Shown in pieces: positions 35,695 through 44,745 of a stretch of 64,000 nt of DNA. The translations under genes and the position numbers were made by a program. Source of the DNA: Flagellimonas hymeniacidonis (lineage in GTDB: Bacteria > Bacteroidota > Bacteroidia > Flavobacteriales > Flavobacteriaceae). Under the pieces are notes generated by a model, which worked only from the letters and a program-made list of their open reading frames with translations, did not search any database and was not told the origin of the DNA. The DNA is taken from positions 930,001 to 994,000 of the forward strand of contig NZ_VRUR01000002.1 in NCBI RefSeq assembly GCF_008040165.1. The letters are read 5' to 3'. Every line of letters begins with the position of its first letter. Position 1 is the stretch's first letter.

Positions 35695-36914
35695 TGATAT
35701 TGGAAAGAAGAATGATAAAATTATCGCCCATTTTACCTAGAAAAATTATGATTGCCTTAGCTGGAATCTTTCTTTATGGTTGCATAGAACCCTTTGAAGG
35801 GACCTTTGAAGACTTTGAAAGTGCATTGGTGATAGAGGCCACAATAACTAATGAGATGCAACAGCAGGAAATTTTACTCACCAGAACCTATGAGTTTGAA
35901 GCTGATGGTCCTTCTGCGGAGCCAAATGCCATGGTCAATGTGAGTGATGATACCGGAAACGTTTTTGCTTTTGAAGATACAGGAGAAGGAGTTTATCTTT
36001 CCACACAACCTTTCGCAGCACAAGCAGGTAGGGCGTATCAACTTTCAATAACCACGCAAGATGGTAGAAGTTATGGCTCAAATATGGCGCAATTGACCGC
36101 TGAAACATCAATTGATGAAGTGATTGCAGAACGTATAGTCAATGATAATGGGCAAGATGGGATGGCCTTACTGGTAAATAGCTTTGACCCTACAGGCAAT
36201 TCCAAAAATTATAGATATCAATACGAAGAAACCTTTCGCATTATTGCTCCTGAATGGACCCCAACCTCTTTAATAGGAGACCCGGCGGGAGGTTGTGCAG
36301 TACTTAAAGTACCAAACACGACGGATATAGAAGTTTGCTATGGCACGGACAGTTCCAATACCATAATACTTACTTCTACAGAAGATTTAGAGGAGGATAG
36401 AGTCAACAGGTTCATGGTGCGTTTTATAGCAAGGGACAACTATATTATTTCGCATAGATATAGCATCTTGGTAAAGCAATTTGTGCAGTCCAATGAAGCA
36501 TTTACCTTCTTTGAAACCTTGAATGAACTTTCAGGTTCTGAAAGTTTGTTTTCTCAGACCCAACCTGGTTTTTTACAAGGAAATGTATTTTCCAATGATA
36601 ATAGAGATGAACGTGTATTGGGGTTTTTCGATGTTAGTTCCGTTTCTCAAGAACGCATTTTTTTCAATTACTCGGATTTTTATCCAGATGAACCATTACC
36701 ACCATATATAGAAGAATGTAGACCCAGCTCACCTCCAATTGCCTCCCCAGGTGGTTGCGTACTAAGACCTATTCTTGAAAGCGGTGCGGGCATATATGCA
36801 GGGGACAACGGAGAACCAATGGATGGCGAGGGTCCTTTCTTTATAGTGTCACGTGCATGTGGAGATTGTAAAGTCCTAGGGGCATCAGAAGTACCAGATT
36901 TTTGGATTGAATGA
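35694..36914 (+). CDS. DUF4249 surface lipoprotein A7
   Basis: A 406-residue paralogue. Starts at 35694 (TAATG overlap with A6) or 35712 are both possible; either yields the signal peptide IMIALAGIFLYGC followed by IEPFEGTFEDF. Blocks: YRYQYEETFRIIAPEW, IISHRYSILVKQFVQSNEAF, SLFSQTQPGFLQGNVF, ERIFFNYSDFYPDE and ACGDCKVLGASEVPDFW. The variable loop holds a Gly-Gly-Cys (GDPAGGCAVLKV). Confidence 0.85.
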   Translation: MILERRMIKLSPILPRKIMIALAGIFLYGCIEPFEGTFEDFESALVIEATITNEMQQQEILLTRTYEFEADGPSAEPNAMVNVSDDTGNVFAFEDTGEGVYLSTQPFAAQAGRAYQLSITTQDGRSYGSNMAQLTAETSIDEVIAERIVNDNGQDGMALLVNSFDPTGNSKNYRYQYEETFRIIAPEWTPTSLIGDPAGGCAVLKVPNTTDIEVCYGTDSSNTIILTSTEDLEEDRVNRFMVRFIARDNYIISHRYSILVKQFVQSNEAFTFFETLNELSGSESLFSQTQPGFLQGNVFSNDNRDERVLGFFDVSSVSQERIFFNYSDFYPDEPLPPYIEECRPSSPPIASPGGCVLRPILESGAGIYAGDNGEPMDGEGPFFIVSRACGDCKVLGASEVPDFWIE

Positions 36915-38095
36915 TAAAATTAGTAGACACATACCGCCTTTTATTGCCCATTTTTGTGGGATGGCTCCTTTGCAGCTGCATAGAACCTTTTGAAACGGAG
37001 TTTGAAGATTTTGAAGACGCCTTTGTAGTAGATGCAACTATAACAAATGAAATGAAACGGCAAGAAATCATATTGACCAGAACATTCAAGTTTCAAGATG
37101 AGGAAGTGCCCACTGAAGTTGGTGCTAGGATTATGGTGAAAACTGATACAGGAGAGGAATTTATTTTTGAAGAGACCGACTTTGGGAAATACATTTCCAA
37201 TGTTTCTTTTTCGGCAGTTCCAGATAAGGACTACCAATTATTGATTGCATCTAGAAATGGCGAAGAATATTCTTCAGAACCAATGAGATTGCCGCAAGCC
37301 TCAACTATAGATACTTTGTATGCCAACCGGGTAACGAGTGATTTTGGTGAGGAAGGAATAGGTGTTTTTATAAATACGTCGAATCCTTCAGAAGATTCAA
37401 ACTTTTACAGATACGAATACGAGGAGACCTATAAAGTAATTGCTCCAAGATGGAATCCTAAAGAATTAGAAGTTGTGGAGGGGGTCTTTACAGATAGCAT
37501 AATAATAGTTCCTAGATCATTGGACGAAAGGGTCTGCTATCCAACAAATGTTTCAAATCGCTTTATCCTAACAGATACAGATGACTTTGATACAGGGATA
37601 GTAACTAATTTTATGGTTAAGTTTATAGAGCAGAACAATTTTATAACTACACATCGCTATAGTATTTTGGTGCGTCAGTTTGTACATTCAATGGAAACAT
37701 ATAATTTTTTGGAAACCTTAAATGAGTTCTCAATATCTGAAAGTGTGTTTTCTGAGACACAACCCGGTTTTTTGGAGGGGAATATTACAGCTGAGGACAA
37801 CCCTTCTGAAAAAGTATTGGGCTTCTTTGATGTAGCTGCAGTTTCAGAGAAACGCATTTTTTTTGGATATCGCGATTTTTTTCCAACGGAAAGACTACCA
37901 GAGTATATTGAACCCTGCGTTGAGAATGCCCCAGCTATAGGACTTGTAGATTTGATTAGATGGGATTTAGTAAAGTATATTGAAGTTAATGATGGAATTA
38001 TTCCAGGAGGAGGTCCGTTTATCACTGTACCCGAAGTATGCGGGGATTGTACGGTATTGGGAACTTCGGTGGTTCCAGATTTTTGGATAGAATAA
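36911..38095 (+). CDS. DUF4249 surface lipoprotein A8
   Basis: A 394-residue paralogue, ATGA-coupled to A7 and the last of the eight-gene run. Signal peptide ends GWLLCSC then IEPFETEFEDF. It is somewhat diverged: FITTHRYSILVRQFVHSMETY replaces the usual LSHRYSI block, and the loop after IAPRW reads NPKELEVVEGVFTDSII. It ends VCGDCTVLGTSVVPDFW. Ten bases separate it from the macroglobulin-like gene, so the whole run from 24923 may be one transcript. Confidence 0.86.
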   Translation: MIKLVDTYRLLLPIFVGWLLCSCIEPFETEFEDFEDAFVVDATITNEMKRQEIILTRTFKFQDEEVPTEVGARIMVKTDTGEEFIFEETDFGKYISNVSFSAVPDKDYQLLIASRNGEEYSSEPMRLPQASTIDTLYANRVTSDFGEEGIGVFINTSNPSEDSNFYRYEYEETYKVIAPRWNPKELEVVEGVFTDSIIIVPRSLDERVCYPTNVSNRFILTDTDDFDTGIVTNFMVKFIEQNNFITTHRYSILVRQFVHSMETYNFLETLNEFSISESVFSETQPGFLEGNITAEDNPSEKVLGFFDVAAVSEKRIFFGYRDFFPTERLPEYIEPCVENAPAIGLVDLIRWDLVKYIEVNDGIIPGGGPFITVPEVCGDCTVLGTSVVPDFWIE

Positions 38096-38105
38096 ACTTA
38101 GAATT

Positions 38106-39857
38106 ATGAAAAAACAAAAAAGTACATTTATTTTATTAGTGTTGATGGCTTTGTCGCTAAATGCGCAGAACAATGCTATTACCAGCATTCCGCAAGAAAG
38201 TGTATACTTACAGTACAACGAATCTTTGTTGTTTTCTGGAGAGCATTTAAAATACAAGATCTATTGCCTTGATAAATCAAAGCGAACACTTACCCGTGTT
38301 AGTAAAATGGGATATGTTTCGTTGATCAACAAGACTGGTGAAGTGGTATTTGTTCATAAGATAAAGCTAACCGATGGTTCAGGGTATGGAGATTTCTTTG
38401 TTCCAACCTCTGTGCCTACGGGCAGCTACAAACTACTGGGTTACTCAGAATGGATGAAGAACTTTGGAAGAGAAGATTTTTTTCAATCGGACATTCATAT
38501 CATAAATCCATACCAAGTTACGGAGGAAGCTTATTTGGAGCAGCCTATGGATTCTCTTAATCCCGTAGCAACCCGTAGCATTAAACAACCCATAACTAAC
38601 GGAAATAGGAACCTGAATAAAAATTCTTTATTGCGTTTGGCCTTGGACAAGGCAATCTCCGGAAAACGGGAAAAAGTGGCATTGACTATATCTGGGACTG
38701 ATGCATCTACCTTTACAGGAGACTACAATATATCTATCCGAAAAATGGATTCAATTTCTTCACCCCCCCAGATAAGTGCAGAATTCTTTTTTAGCGAAAT
38801 GCTTAAAAGAGGAAAAAATGCGAGTACGCCAAATGGAGTTGTCAATTTACCAGAATTAAGAGGTGAAATAATATCAGGAGTTATAACAACCAAGGATTCG
38901 AACCTGCCTGCTGAAAATTTAAGAATTTCATTGTCCTTGCCAGGGGATAAATATCTGTTTAAAGTAGCTACCTCTGATAGTGAAGGTAAGTTTAGATTTA
39001 TCCTGGATAGGGAATATGATAATTTGAGTGGAGCGCTGCAAATATTGTCAGACGATTTGGACAAGTATGAGGTTACAATGGATACTCAAAAGATTGACCG
39101 TTCAGGCATTCAGTTTACAGATTTTGTGCTTACAAAAAGATTGAAGGATTATATCTTGGAAAAAAGTATTCAAAATCAAATTGAAAATGCGTATCGCGCA
39201 ACCAAATCAGACTCTATTGTTCCTGCAAATCATGTGGCACCTTTTTACAGAAAATTCACTACATCCTATGATTTGGATGATTACACCAGATTTAATAGTC
39301 TGCAAGAAACCATTGTGGAAGTTGTAGATCAGGTAGGAATTAGAAAATTGAGTAACGGAGACCAGGTTTTTGAAGTAAGACCGGAAATTGGCTATACCGA
39401 CAATAGCCTGTTACCTATGGTATTTGTTGACGGTCTTTTTATTAAAAAGCACCAGGATTTTATGGATTATAGTTCAAAAAAGATAAAGACGATAAGTTTC
39501 TCAAGAGACAAAGTCATTGTTGGCTCACAAGTATTTCAGGGTGTTATTTTGTTTGAGACAATCGATGGTGGTTTTTACAATGATTTTTATACGCCACACA
39601 TTTTAAATGTTGATTTGTTTAAACCACAGTCTAGAAAAGACTATTACATACAGCAGTATTCTGATAATGCTGCACAGAAACGCATCCCAGATTTTAGGCA
39701 GCAATTGCTTTGGGAACCAGACTTGGACTTATCGGCTGGTGAAAAGGAAGTTGTTTTTTATACATCAGATATTCCAGGTCAATATGAAGTTGTTTTGGAA
39801 GGGTTTACTTCTCTTGGCAGACCAGTGTCTGTTAAAGAAAAATTTGTTGTGGAATAG
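38106..39857 (+). CDS. macroglobulin (MG)-like secreted protein with plug-like C-terminus, module A
   Basis: A 583-residue protein with a Sec signal peptide (ILLVLMALSLNAQ). Residues about 30-135 resemble an MG2-type beta domain of alpha-2-macroglobulins (VYLQYNESLLFSGEHLKYKI, then GDFFVPTSVPTGSYKLLGYS). A second beta region is at about 200-320 (EIISGVITTKDSNLPAENLR). Residues about 435-500 recall a TonB-receptor plug motif (MVFVDGLFIKKHQDF, IKTISFSRDKVIVG, FQGVILFETIDGG), and the protein ends in an Ig-like strand pair (SDIPGQYEVVLEGF). There is no thioester motif. Paralogue at 44746. Its place in the module suggests it acts with the receptor at the outer membrane; the role is unknown. Confidence 0.75.
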   Translation: MKKQKSTFILLVLMALSLNAQNNAITSIPQESVYLQYNESLLFSGEHLKYKIYCLDKSKRTLTRVSKMGYVSLINKTGEVVFVHKIKLTDGSGYGDFFVPTSVPTGSYKLLGYSEWMKNFGREDFFQSDIHIINPYQVTEEAYLEQPMDSLNPVATRSIKQPITNGNRNLNKNSLLRLALDKAISGKREKVALTISGTDASTFTGDYNISIRKMDSISSPPQISAEFFFSEMLKRGKNASTPNGVVNLPELRGEIISGVITTKDSNLPAENLRISLSLPGDKYLFKVATSDSEGKFRFILDREYDNLSGALQILSDDLDKYEVTMDTQKIDRSGIQFTDFVLTKRLKDYILEKSIQNQIENAYRATKSDSIVPANHVAPFYRKFTTSYDLDDYTRFNSLQETIVEVVDQVGIRKLSNGDQVFEVRPEIGYTDNSLLPMVFVDGLFIKKHQDFMDYSSKKIKTISFSRDKVIVGSQVFQGVILFETIDGGFYNDFYTPHILNVDLFKPQSRKDYYIQQYSDNAAQKRIPDFRQQLLWEPDLDLSAGEKEVVFYTSDIPGQYEVVLEGFTSLGRPVSVKEKFVVE

Positions 39858-40008
39858 GGTAATATCCATTTAATCCCGATTAAAACCATAGGCTTTACCT
39901 ATAAAATTATGTAGAACTCACCCTCTGGGCAGTTGTTGGTATAAATTATTATCCAAAGGCTGATAAGATAGTTATATTTAGAAATAAGGATAATTCAATG
40001 TTATAGTT

Positions 40009-40782
40009 ATGTCCTTTTTCAAAAACTATCCAATAATATCACTTCCAAAAATCAAGGTGGTAATCCTTACCGTACTTGCATCATTTTCATGGAATGCAAA
40101 ACTAGTTGCCCAAGTTGAGCAAAATGATATAGCATATTATAAATGGTTTGATGAGTTAATCGGCATCGAAAATACTTCACTTTACAATGGTATTGGCGCT
40201 GTTGAAAAATACAGGGTCATTAACGAACACCATAAGTTTTATAAAACGACCGATTTTTTATCTGGTTCTATAGTATATGACGGCCAATACTATAGCGGGT
40301 TGGAGATGAAGTATGATTTGGATGAAGATGTAGTTTTGTTGAACCAACAGAGCGGATTACGGATTGTGCTTTTACAACTTATTAAAAACAAAACAGAGCA
40401 GTTTGCCATAGACAATCATACTTTTATTAATATCAATGACAGCCTTTCTAGGGCTAATGGTATTTTGGGATTTCATGAGGTGCTTTTGCAAAATCCAAGG
40501 CTTAAATTGCTTGAAAAGCACACAAAAAAGAGATTCAAACGCCAAGGCAAAAAATCACTTTACTATGAATTTAAAAGTAGGAATTTTAATCTCCTATTCT
40601 ATAAAGACAGATATTATACCGTAGGTAACAGAAAGGATTTTATCAAGATTTTCCCCGAATTTAAAAAGGAAATTGAAGCCTATTCCAGAAAAACCTTCCC
40701 CAAATCGAATTACCGCCAACATTTAATAGCGCTTACCAAAAGAATCGATGAATTGTTACAACAAAACGTTAACGGCAGATGA
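40009..40782 (+). CDS. secreted protein of unknown family, first gene of surface module B
   Basis: A 257-residue paralogue of the protein at 24923, with a signal-like N-terminus (VVILTVLASFSWNAKLVAQ). Shared features are IGIENTSLYNGIGAVEKYR, VINEHHKFYKT, GSIVYDGQYYSGL, KKSLYYEFK and FPEFKKEIEAY. Family unknown. Its stop overlaps the receptor ATG (ATGA). The 151-base upstream gap holds no convincing terminator, only a 5-bp stem at 39888-39902, so module B could be transcribed with module A or from its own promoter. Confidence 0.8.
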   Translation: MSFFKNYPIISLPKIKVVILTVLASFSWNAKLVAQVEQNDIAYYKWFDELIGIENTSLYNGIGAVEKYRVINEHHKFYKTTDFLSGSIVYDGQYYSGLEMKYDLDEDVVLLNQQSGLRIVLLQLIKNKTEQFAIDNHTFININDSLSRANGILGFHEVLLQNPRLKLLEKHTKKRFKRQGKKSLYYEFKSRNFNLLFYKDRYYTVGNRKDFIKIFPEFKKEIEAYSRKTFPKSNYRQHLIALTKRIDELLQQNVNGR

Positions 40783-43544
40783 GACTATTACTTACAATCA
40801 TATTGCTGCTAAGTTTTAAATTGATTATTGCTCAAAATGACACCATTGGGGTTACGATTTCTTTTAAAGATGCTCAAGTCACCGATGTTTTAAATGAAAT
40901 AGAAACCTTAACGGAATATCGATTTTACTATGTAAAGGACTGGTTGGGCACTACACCTGTCTCTGGGAATTATCAAAACGCAGGAATCCAGGATGTATTA
41001 CAAGATATTTTTAACGGAACTGTCATTAACTACTACATTCTAAAGGATAAGAAGATAGCACTAAATAGGAATAACATTATATATGATGAACTGCCACCAG
41101 GGTTTTTTGGGCATCTTGAAAAAACGGAGGAAGTAGAAGACCAAGAAAATACAATAGCAAACAACGCGATTTTTGTGGACAAGGATGATGTTTCAGAAAG
41201 GAATGAAGTGGAAACTGTTCGAATTGGAAAAGCGCATATTTCCACACGGAACAGATTTACGCTTACAGGATATGTTCAAAACAAGAAATCTGGAGAACCT
41301 ATTGCAAATCTGTCTATTGTTGCTAAAAACAGTAAAATTGGAACGGTTACGGATGCTTCAGGATTTTATACAATTGAATTACCTTCTGGATTAAATGTTC
41401 TAGAGACAAGTTCCTTAGGTATTGAATCTATGCGCAAGAATGTCATCATATACAATGATGGACGACTAGATTTTCTACTTAATGAAAGCGTTGAACGATT
41501 GGAAGAAGTCGTTGTTAGGGCCGATATTGCCAAAAACGTGGAGGAGGTCGCTATGGGAACAACAGAGATCTCATCCGAAGAGACCAAGAATGTCCCTGTG
41601 GTACTTGGAGAGCGTAATATTTTAAAAATAGCAACCACTTTACCCGGCATTAGTTCGGTGGGTGAGGGAGCTACTGGATTCAATGTGCGTGGTGGAAATG
41701 CTGATCAAAACCTGGTCATCATGGATAATGCCGTGATTTATAATCCAACCCATTTTTTTGGCATTTTTCAGGCAATAAACCCGTTTACTGCTGAGGACCT
41801 CAAGATATACAAAGGAAGTATTCCTGCGGAATACGGCGGAAGACTATCTTCGGTTTTTGAGATTACCAATAAGGACGGCAACACGGATAAATTTGCTGGG
41901 GAAGCCTCAGTGGGACCAGTCACCAATAATGTAGCACTTGAAATACCCCTTGTTAAAGAAAAATCAGCACTTATTGTTGGAGGCAGAAGCTCGTATTCAG
42001 ATTGGATATTAAGGTCATTGGATGAAGAGTCTCTAAAGAACAGTCAGGCCTCATTTTACGATGCAATCCTAAAATACAACCATAAAATCAATGATAATAA
42101 TGAGATAAGGGCAACAGGTTATTATAGCCGGGATGCTTTTAGCATAACATCAGACTCCCTATATAATTACAGCAACAGACTATTTTCTCTAAGATGGAGT
42201 CATAAATTCAATGACCAAAATAGTGCTGACCTAATATTGGCCAATAGTCAGTACAAATTTAATATTGACTTTGATGGTGAAACCAATACAGATTTTGGCT
42301 TTGGATATAAGGTGAATGAGACACATTTGAAGTATAGAATGAGATACCTGCTTAATGAAAAACATAAATTTGATTATGGTATTTCTTCCAAACTCTATGC
42401 GGTAAATCCAGGTGATATTGATCCTGAAGGGAATGAATCTATTATTGAACCCCAAAGTATCCCCAAAGAGAGGGCTTTGGAAACTGCCTTGTTTTTTTCA
42501 GATACTTACGAGTTTAGCGAACGATTATTACTGGATCTAGGTTTTAGATACTCAGCCTATTTTGCTTTGGGTGCTTCTGTACAGCGTGTTTATGAAGATG
42601 GGTTGCCAAAAGAGGAGGGGACTTTGGTGGAGAGTGTTGAATATGATAACAATGAAATAATCAAAACCTATACTGGACCTGAGGTTCGTGTTTCGGGACG
42701 GTATTTTTTGGGAAAGGATTTTTCGATAAAGGGCAGCTTCAACAGTACCTATCAATATATTCATACGTTGTCTAATAATACAACAGTATCTCCCATAGAC
42801 ACATGGAAGCTATCGGACCTAAATATTGAACCCCAAAGAGCGAATCAGTTTTCATTGGGTTTATATAAAAATTTTGACGATCATAACTTCGAATTAAGTC
42901 TGGAAGGCTACTATAAAAGGTCTAAAAACAATTTGGATTTTAAGGTAGCAGCAGAGCTTTTACTCAATGAAACTATCGAAACTGAGGTGTTGCAGGGAGA
43001 AGGGAAGGCCTATGGTGTGGAGTTTTTACTTAAAAAAAACAGAGGCAAATTTAACGGCTGGCTAGGATATACTTACTCAAGGTCATTCATTAAATTGGAC
43101 AGTGAGTTTGCTGAAGAATTGGTAAATGATGGAGCATATTTCCCATCTAATTTTGACAAACCGCATGATTTAAGTCTTGTGGCAAACTATAAATTCACAA
43201 AACGTTTTAGCCTCTCAACAAACTTTGTATACCAAACGGGTAGGCCTGTAACATATCCTATTGGAAATTACACGTTTAGAGGTGCGGATTACGCTTTCTA
43301 TAGTGATAGAAATAAATTTAGAATTCCGAATTATTATCGGCTGGATTTAAGTTTTAATGTAGAAGGAAACCATAAATTGGAAAAACTTGCCCATAGTTTC
43401 TGGAATATTTCAATATATAATGTACTGGGCAGGAACAACCCTTATTCTGTTTTTTTTATCACAGAAAGCGGAGAAATTGAAGCCTATAAAAGTTCAATTT
43501 TTTCAATCCCGATACCAACGATTACCTATAATTTTAAATTTTAA
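40779..43544 (+). CDS. STN-containing TonB-dependent receptor, module B
   Basis: A 921-residue outer-membrane receptor, a full-length paralogue of that at 25672 with the same order: signal (ending LIIAQ), STN (about 24-105, VTISFKDAQVTDVLNEIETL), acidic linker, carboxypeptidase-regulatory-like domain (TLTGYVQNKKSGEPIANLSI), plug (GFNVRGGNADQNLVIMDNAV; EYGGRLSSVFEITNKDGN) and a barrel ending TITYNFKF. Long barrel stretches are near-identical between copies (for example IHTLSNNTTVSP and GYTYSRSF.KLDSEF), while the segment after VNPGDI differs, as expected for surface loops. No FecI/FecR or SusD gene is adjacent. Confidence 0.93.
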   Translation: MRLLLTIILLLSFKLIIAQNDTIGVTISFKDAQVTDVLNEIETLTEYRFYYVKDWLGTTPVSGNYQNAGIQDVLQDIFNGTVINYYILKDKKIALNRNNIIYDELPPGFFGHLEKTEEVEDQENTIANNAIFVDKDDVSERNEVETVRIGKAHISTRNRFTLTGYVQNKKSGEPIANLSIVAKNSKIGTVTDASGFYTIELPSGLNVLETSSLGIESMRKNVIIYNDGRLDFLLNESVERLEEVVVRADIAKNVEEVAMGTTEISSEETKNVPVVLGERNILKIATTLPGISSVGEGATGFNVRGGNADQNLVIMDNAVIYNPTHFFGIFQAINPFTAEDLKIYKGSIPAEYGGRLSSVFEITNKDGNTDKFAGEASVGPVTNNVALEIPLVKEKSALIVGGRSSYSDWILRSLDEESLKNSQASFYDAILKYNHKINDNNEIRATGYYSRDAFSITSDSLYNYSNRLFSLRWSHKFNDQNSADLILANSQYKFNIDFDGETNTDFGFGYKVNETHLKYRMRYLLNEKHKFDYGISSKLYAVNPGDIDPEGNESIIEPQSIPKERALETALFFSDTYEFSERLLLDLGFRYSAYFALGASVQRVYEDGLPKEEGTLVESVEYDNNEIIKTYTGPEVRVSGRYFLGKDFSIKGSFNSTYQYIHTLSNNTTVSPIDTWKLSDLNIEPQRANQFSLGLYKNFDDHNFELSLEGYYKRSKNNLDFKVAAELLLNETIETEVLQGEGKAYGVEFLLKKNRGKFNGWLGYTYSRSFIKLDSEFAEELVNDGAYFPSNFDKPHDLSLVANYKFTKRFSLSTNFVYQTGRPVTYPIGNYTFRGADYAFYSDRNKFRIPNYYRLDLSFNVEGNHKLEKLAHSFWNISIYNVLGRNNPYSVFFITESGEIEAYKSSIFSIPIPTITYNFKF

Positions 43545-43564
43545 AAACAACAAGATTCTAGCAG

Positions 43565-44743
43565 ATGCACAAACGTCTATTCCATATCACTTTTCTCATC
43601 CTGCTAACAAATATGCTTAGTGGTTGTGTAGAGTCTTTTGATGCCGCTACCGAAGATTTTGAAAGCGTTTTGGTTATAGATGCCCTAATAACCAATGAGG
43701 TAAAGCATCAAGAAATAAACCTCAGTCGCACATTCCGCTTTGAAGAGGAAAAGGCTGGAAGTGAAAGTAATGCTCTTGTTAAGGTTGTGGATGATATGCA
43801 AAATGAGTTCATCTTTGAAGAGAACAACCCGGGACAATACGTATCGGTAAGTATGTTTGCCGCGCAACCCAATGTAAATTACCAATTATCCATCACCACG
43901 AGTGAGGGTAGTATCTATGAATCCACCCCGGAAGTACTTCCCAAGAACACCCCTATAGATGATTTGTATGCATCTATGGAAACCAATGATCAAAACGTGG
44001 AGGGTGTGGCCATTTTGGTGGATACCTATGATCCAGAAGGGGAATCCCAATATTACAGGTTTGATTATGAGGAGACCTATAAGATCGTCGCACCTTTTTG
44101 GAATCCGCTTGAATTGATTATTGAAAATGAAGAACGTTTATTTATTAGACCGGTTCCAAGGGCCCAAGAAGAGCAAGTATGCTATAATACTGTGAATTCC
44201 GTCAACATAATCTTAGGAGATACCAGCGGATTTAGTGAGGATAGATTAAACCGTTTTGAGGTTAGATTTTTGGCAAGGGATAATTATATTATTGGCCATA
44301 GGTACAGCATTTTGGTAAGGCAGTATGTCATATCCAGAGAGGCCCATATCTATTACGAAACCCTTAATGAATTTTCGGGATTGGAAAGTATATTTTCCGA
44401 AAACCAACCAGGCTTTTTTAATGGAAATATAAGCCCGAAGAACGATTCGAAGGAAAAAGTTGTCGGATTTTTTGATGTGTCATCAGTTGATGAAAAAAGG
44501 ATATTCTTTGATCATAAGGATTTTTTCCCAGAAGATCTAGTTCCTGCATTTCCTTTTGATTGTCCAATAACCACTCCTACAGGAATTGAGTTTATAAATG
44601 GAGTAAGATTTGAGACAACAGAATATTGGGCAAACCACTCTCCAGAAGATGCTTCTGAAGGGTTTTTTAAAGTAGTCCCAAGAATTTGTGGGGATTGTAC
44701 AGTACTGGGCAGTAATATTGTTCCCGATTTTTGGATAGAATAA
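43565..44743 (+). CDS. DUF4249 surface lipoprotein B1
   Basis: A 392-residue paralogue following the module-B receptor by 20 bases. Signal peptide ends NMLSGC then VESFDAATEDFESVLVIDA. Blocks: FDYEETYKIVAPFW, IIGHRYSILVRQYVISREAH, SIFSENQPGFFNGNIS, EKVVGFFDVSSVDEKRIFFDH, and the end ICGDCTVLGSNIVPDFW. The PPY-x-x-PC block before the C-terminal insert is altered to VPAFPFDC, retaining the Cys. Confidence 0.86.
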   Translation: MHKRLFHITFLILLTNMLSGCVESFDAATEDFESVLVIDALITNEVKHQEINLSRTFRFEEEKAGSESNALVKVVDDMQNEFIFEENNPGQYVSVSMFAAQPNVNYQLSITTSEGSIYESTPEVLPKNTPIDDLYASMETNDQNVEGVAILVDTYDPEGESQYYRFDYEETYKIVAPFWNPLELIIENEERLFIRPVPRAQEEQVCYNTVNSVNIILGDTSGFSEDRLNRFEVRFLARDNYIIGHRYSILVRQYVISREAHIYYETLNEFSGLESIFSENQPGFFNGNISPKNDSKEKVVGFFDVSSVDEKRIFFDHKDFFPEDLVPAFPFDCPITTPTGIEFINGVRFETTEYWANHSPEDASEGFFKVVPRICGDCTVLGSNIVPDFWIE

Positions 44744-44745
44744 TT

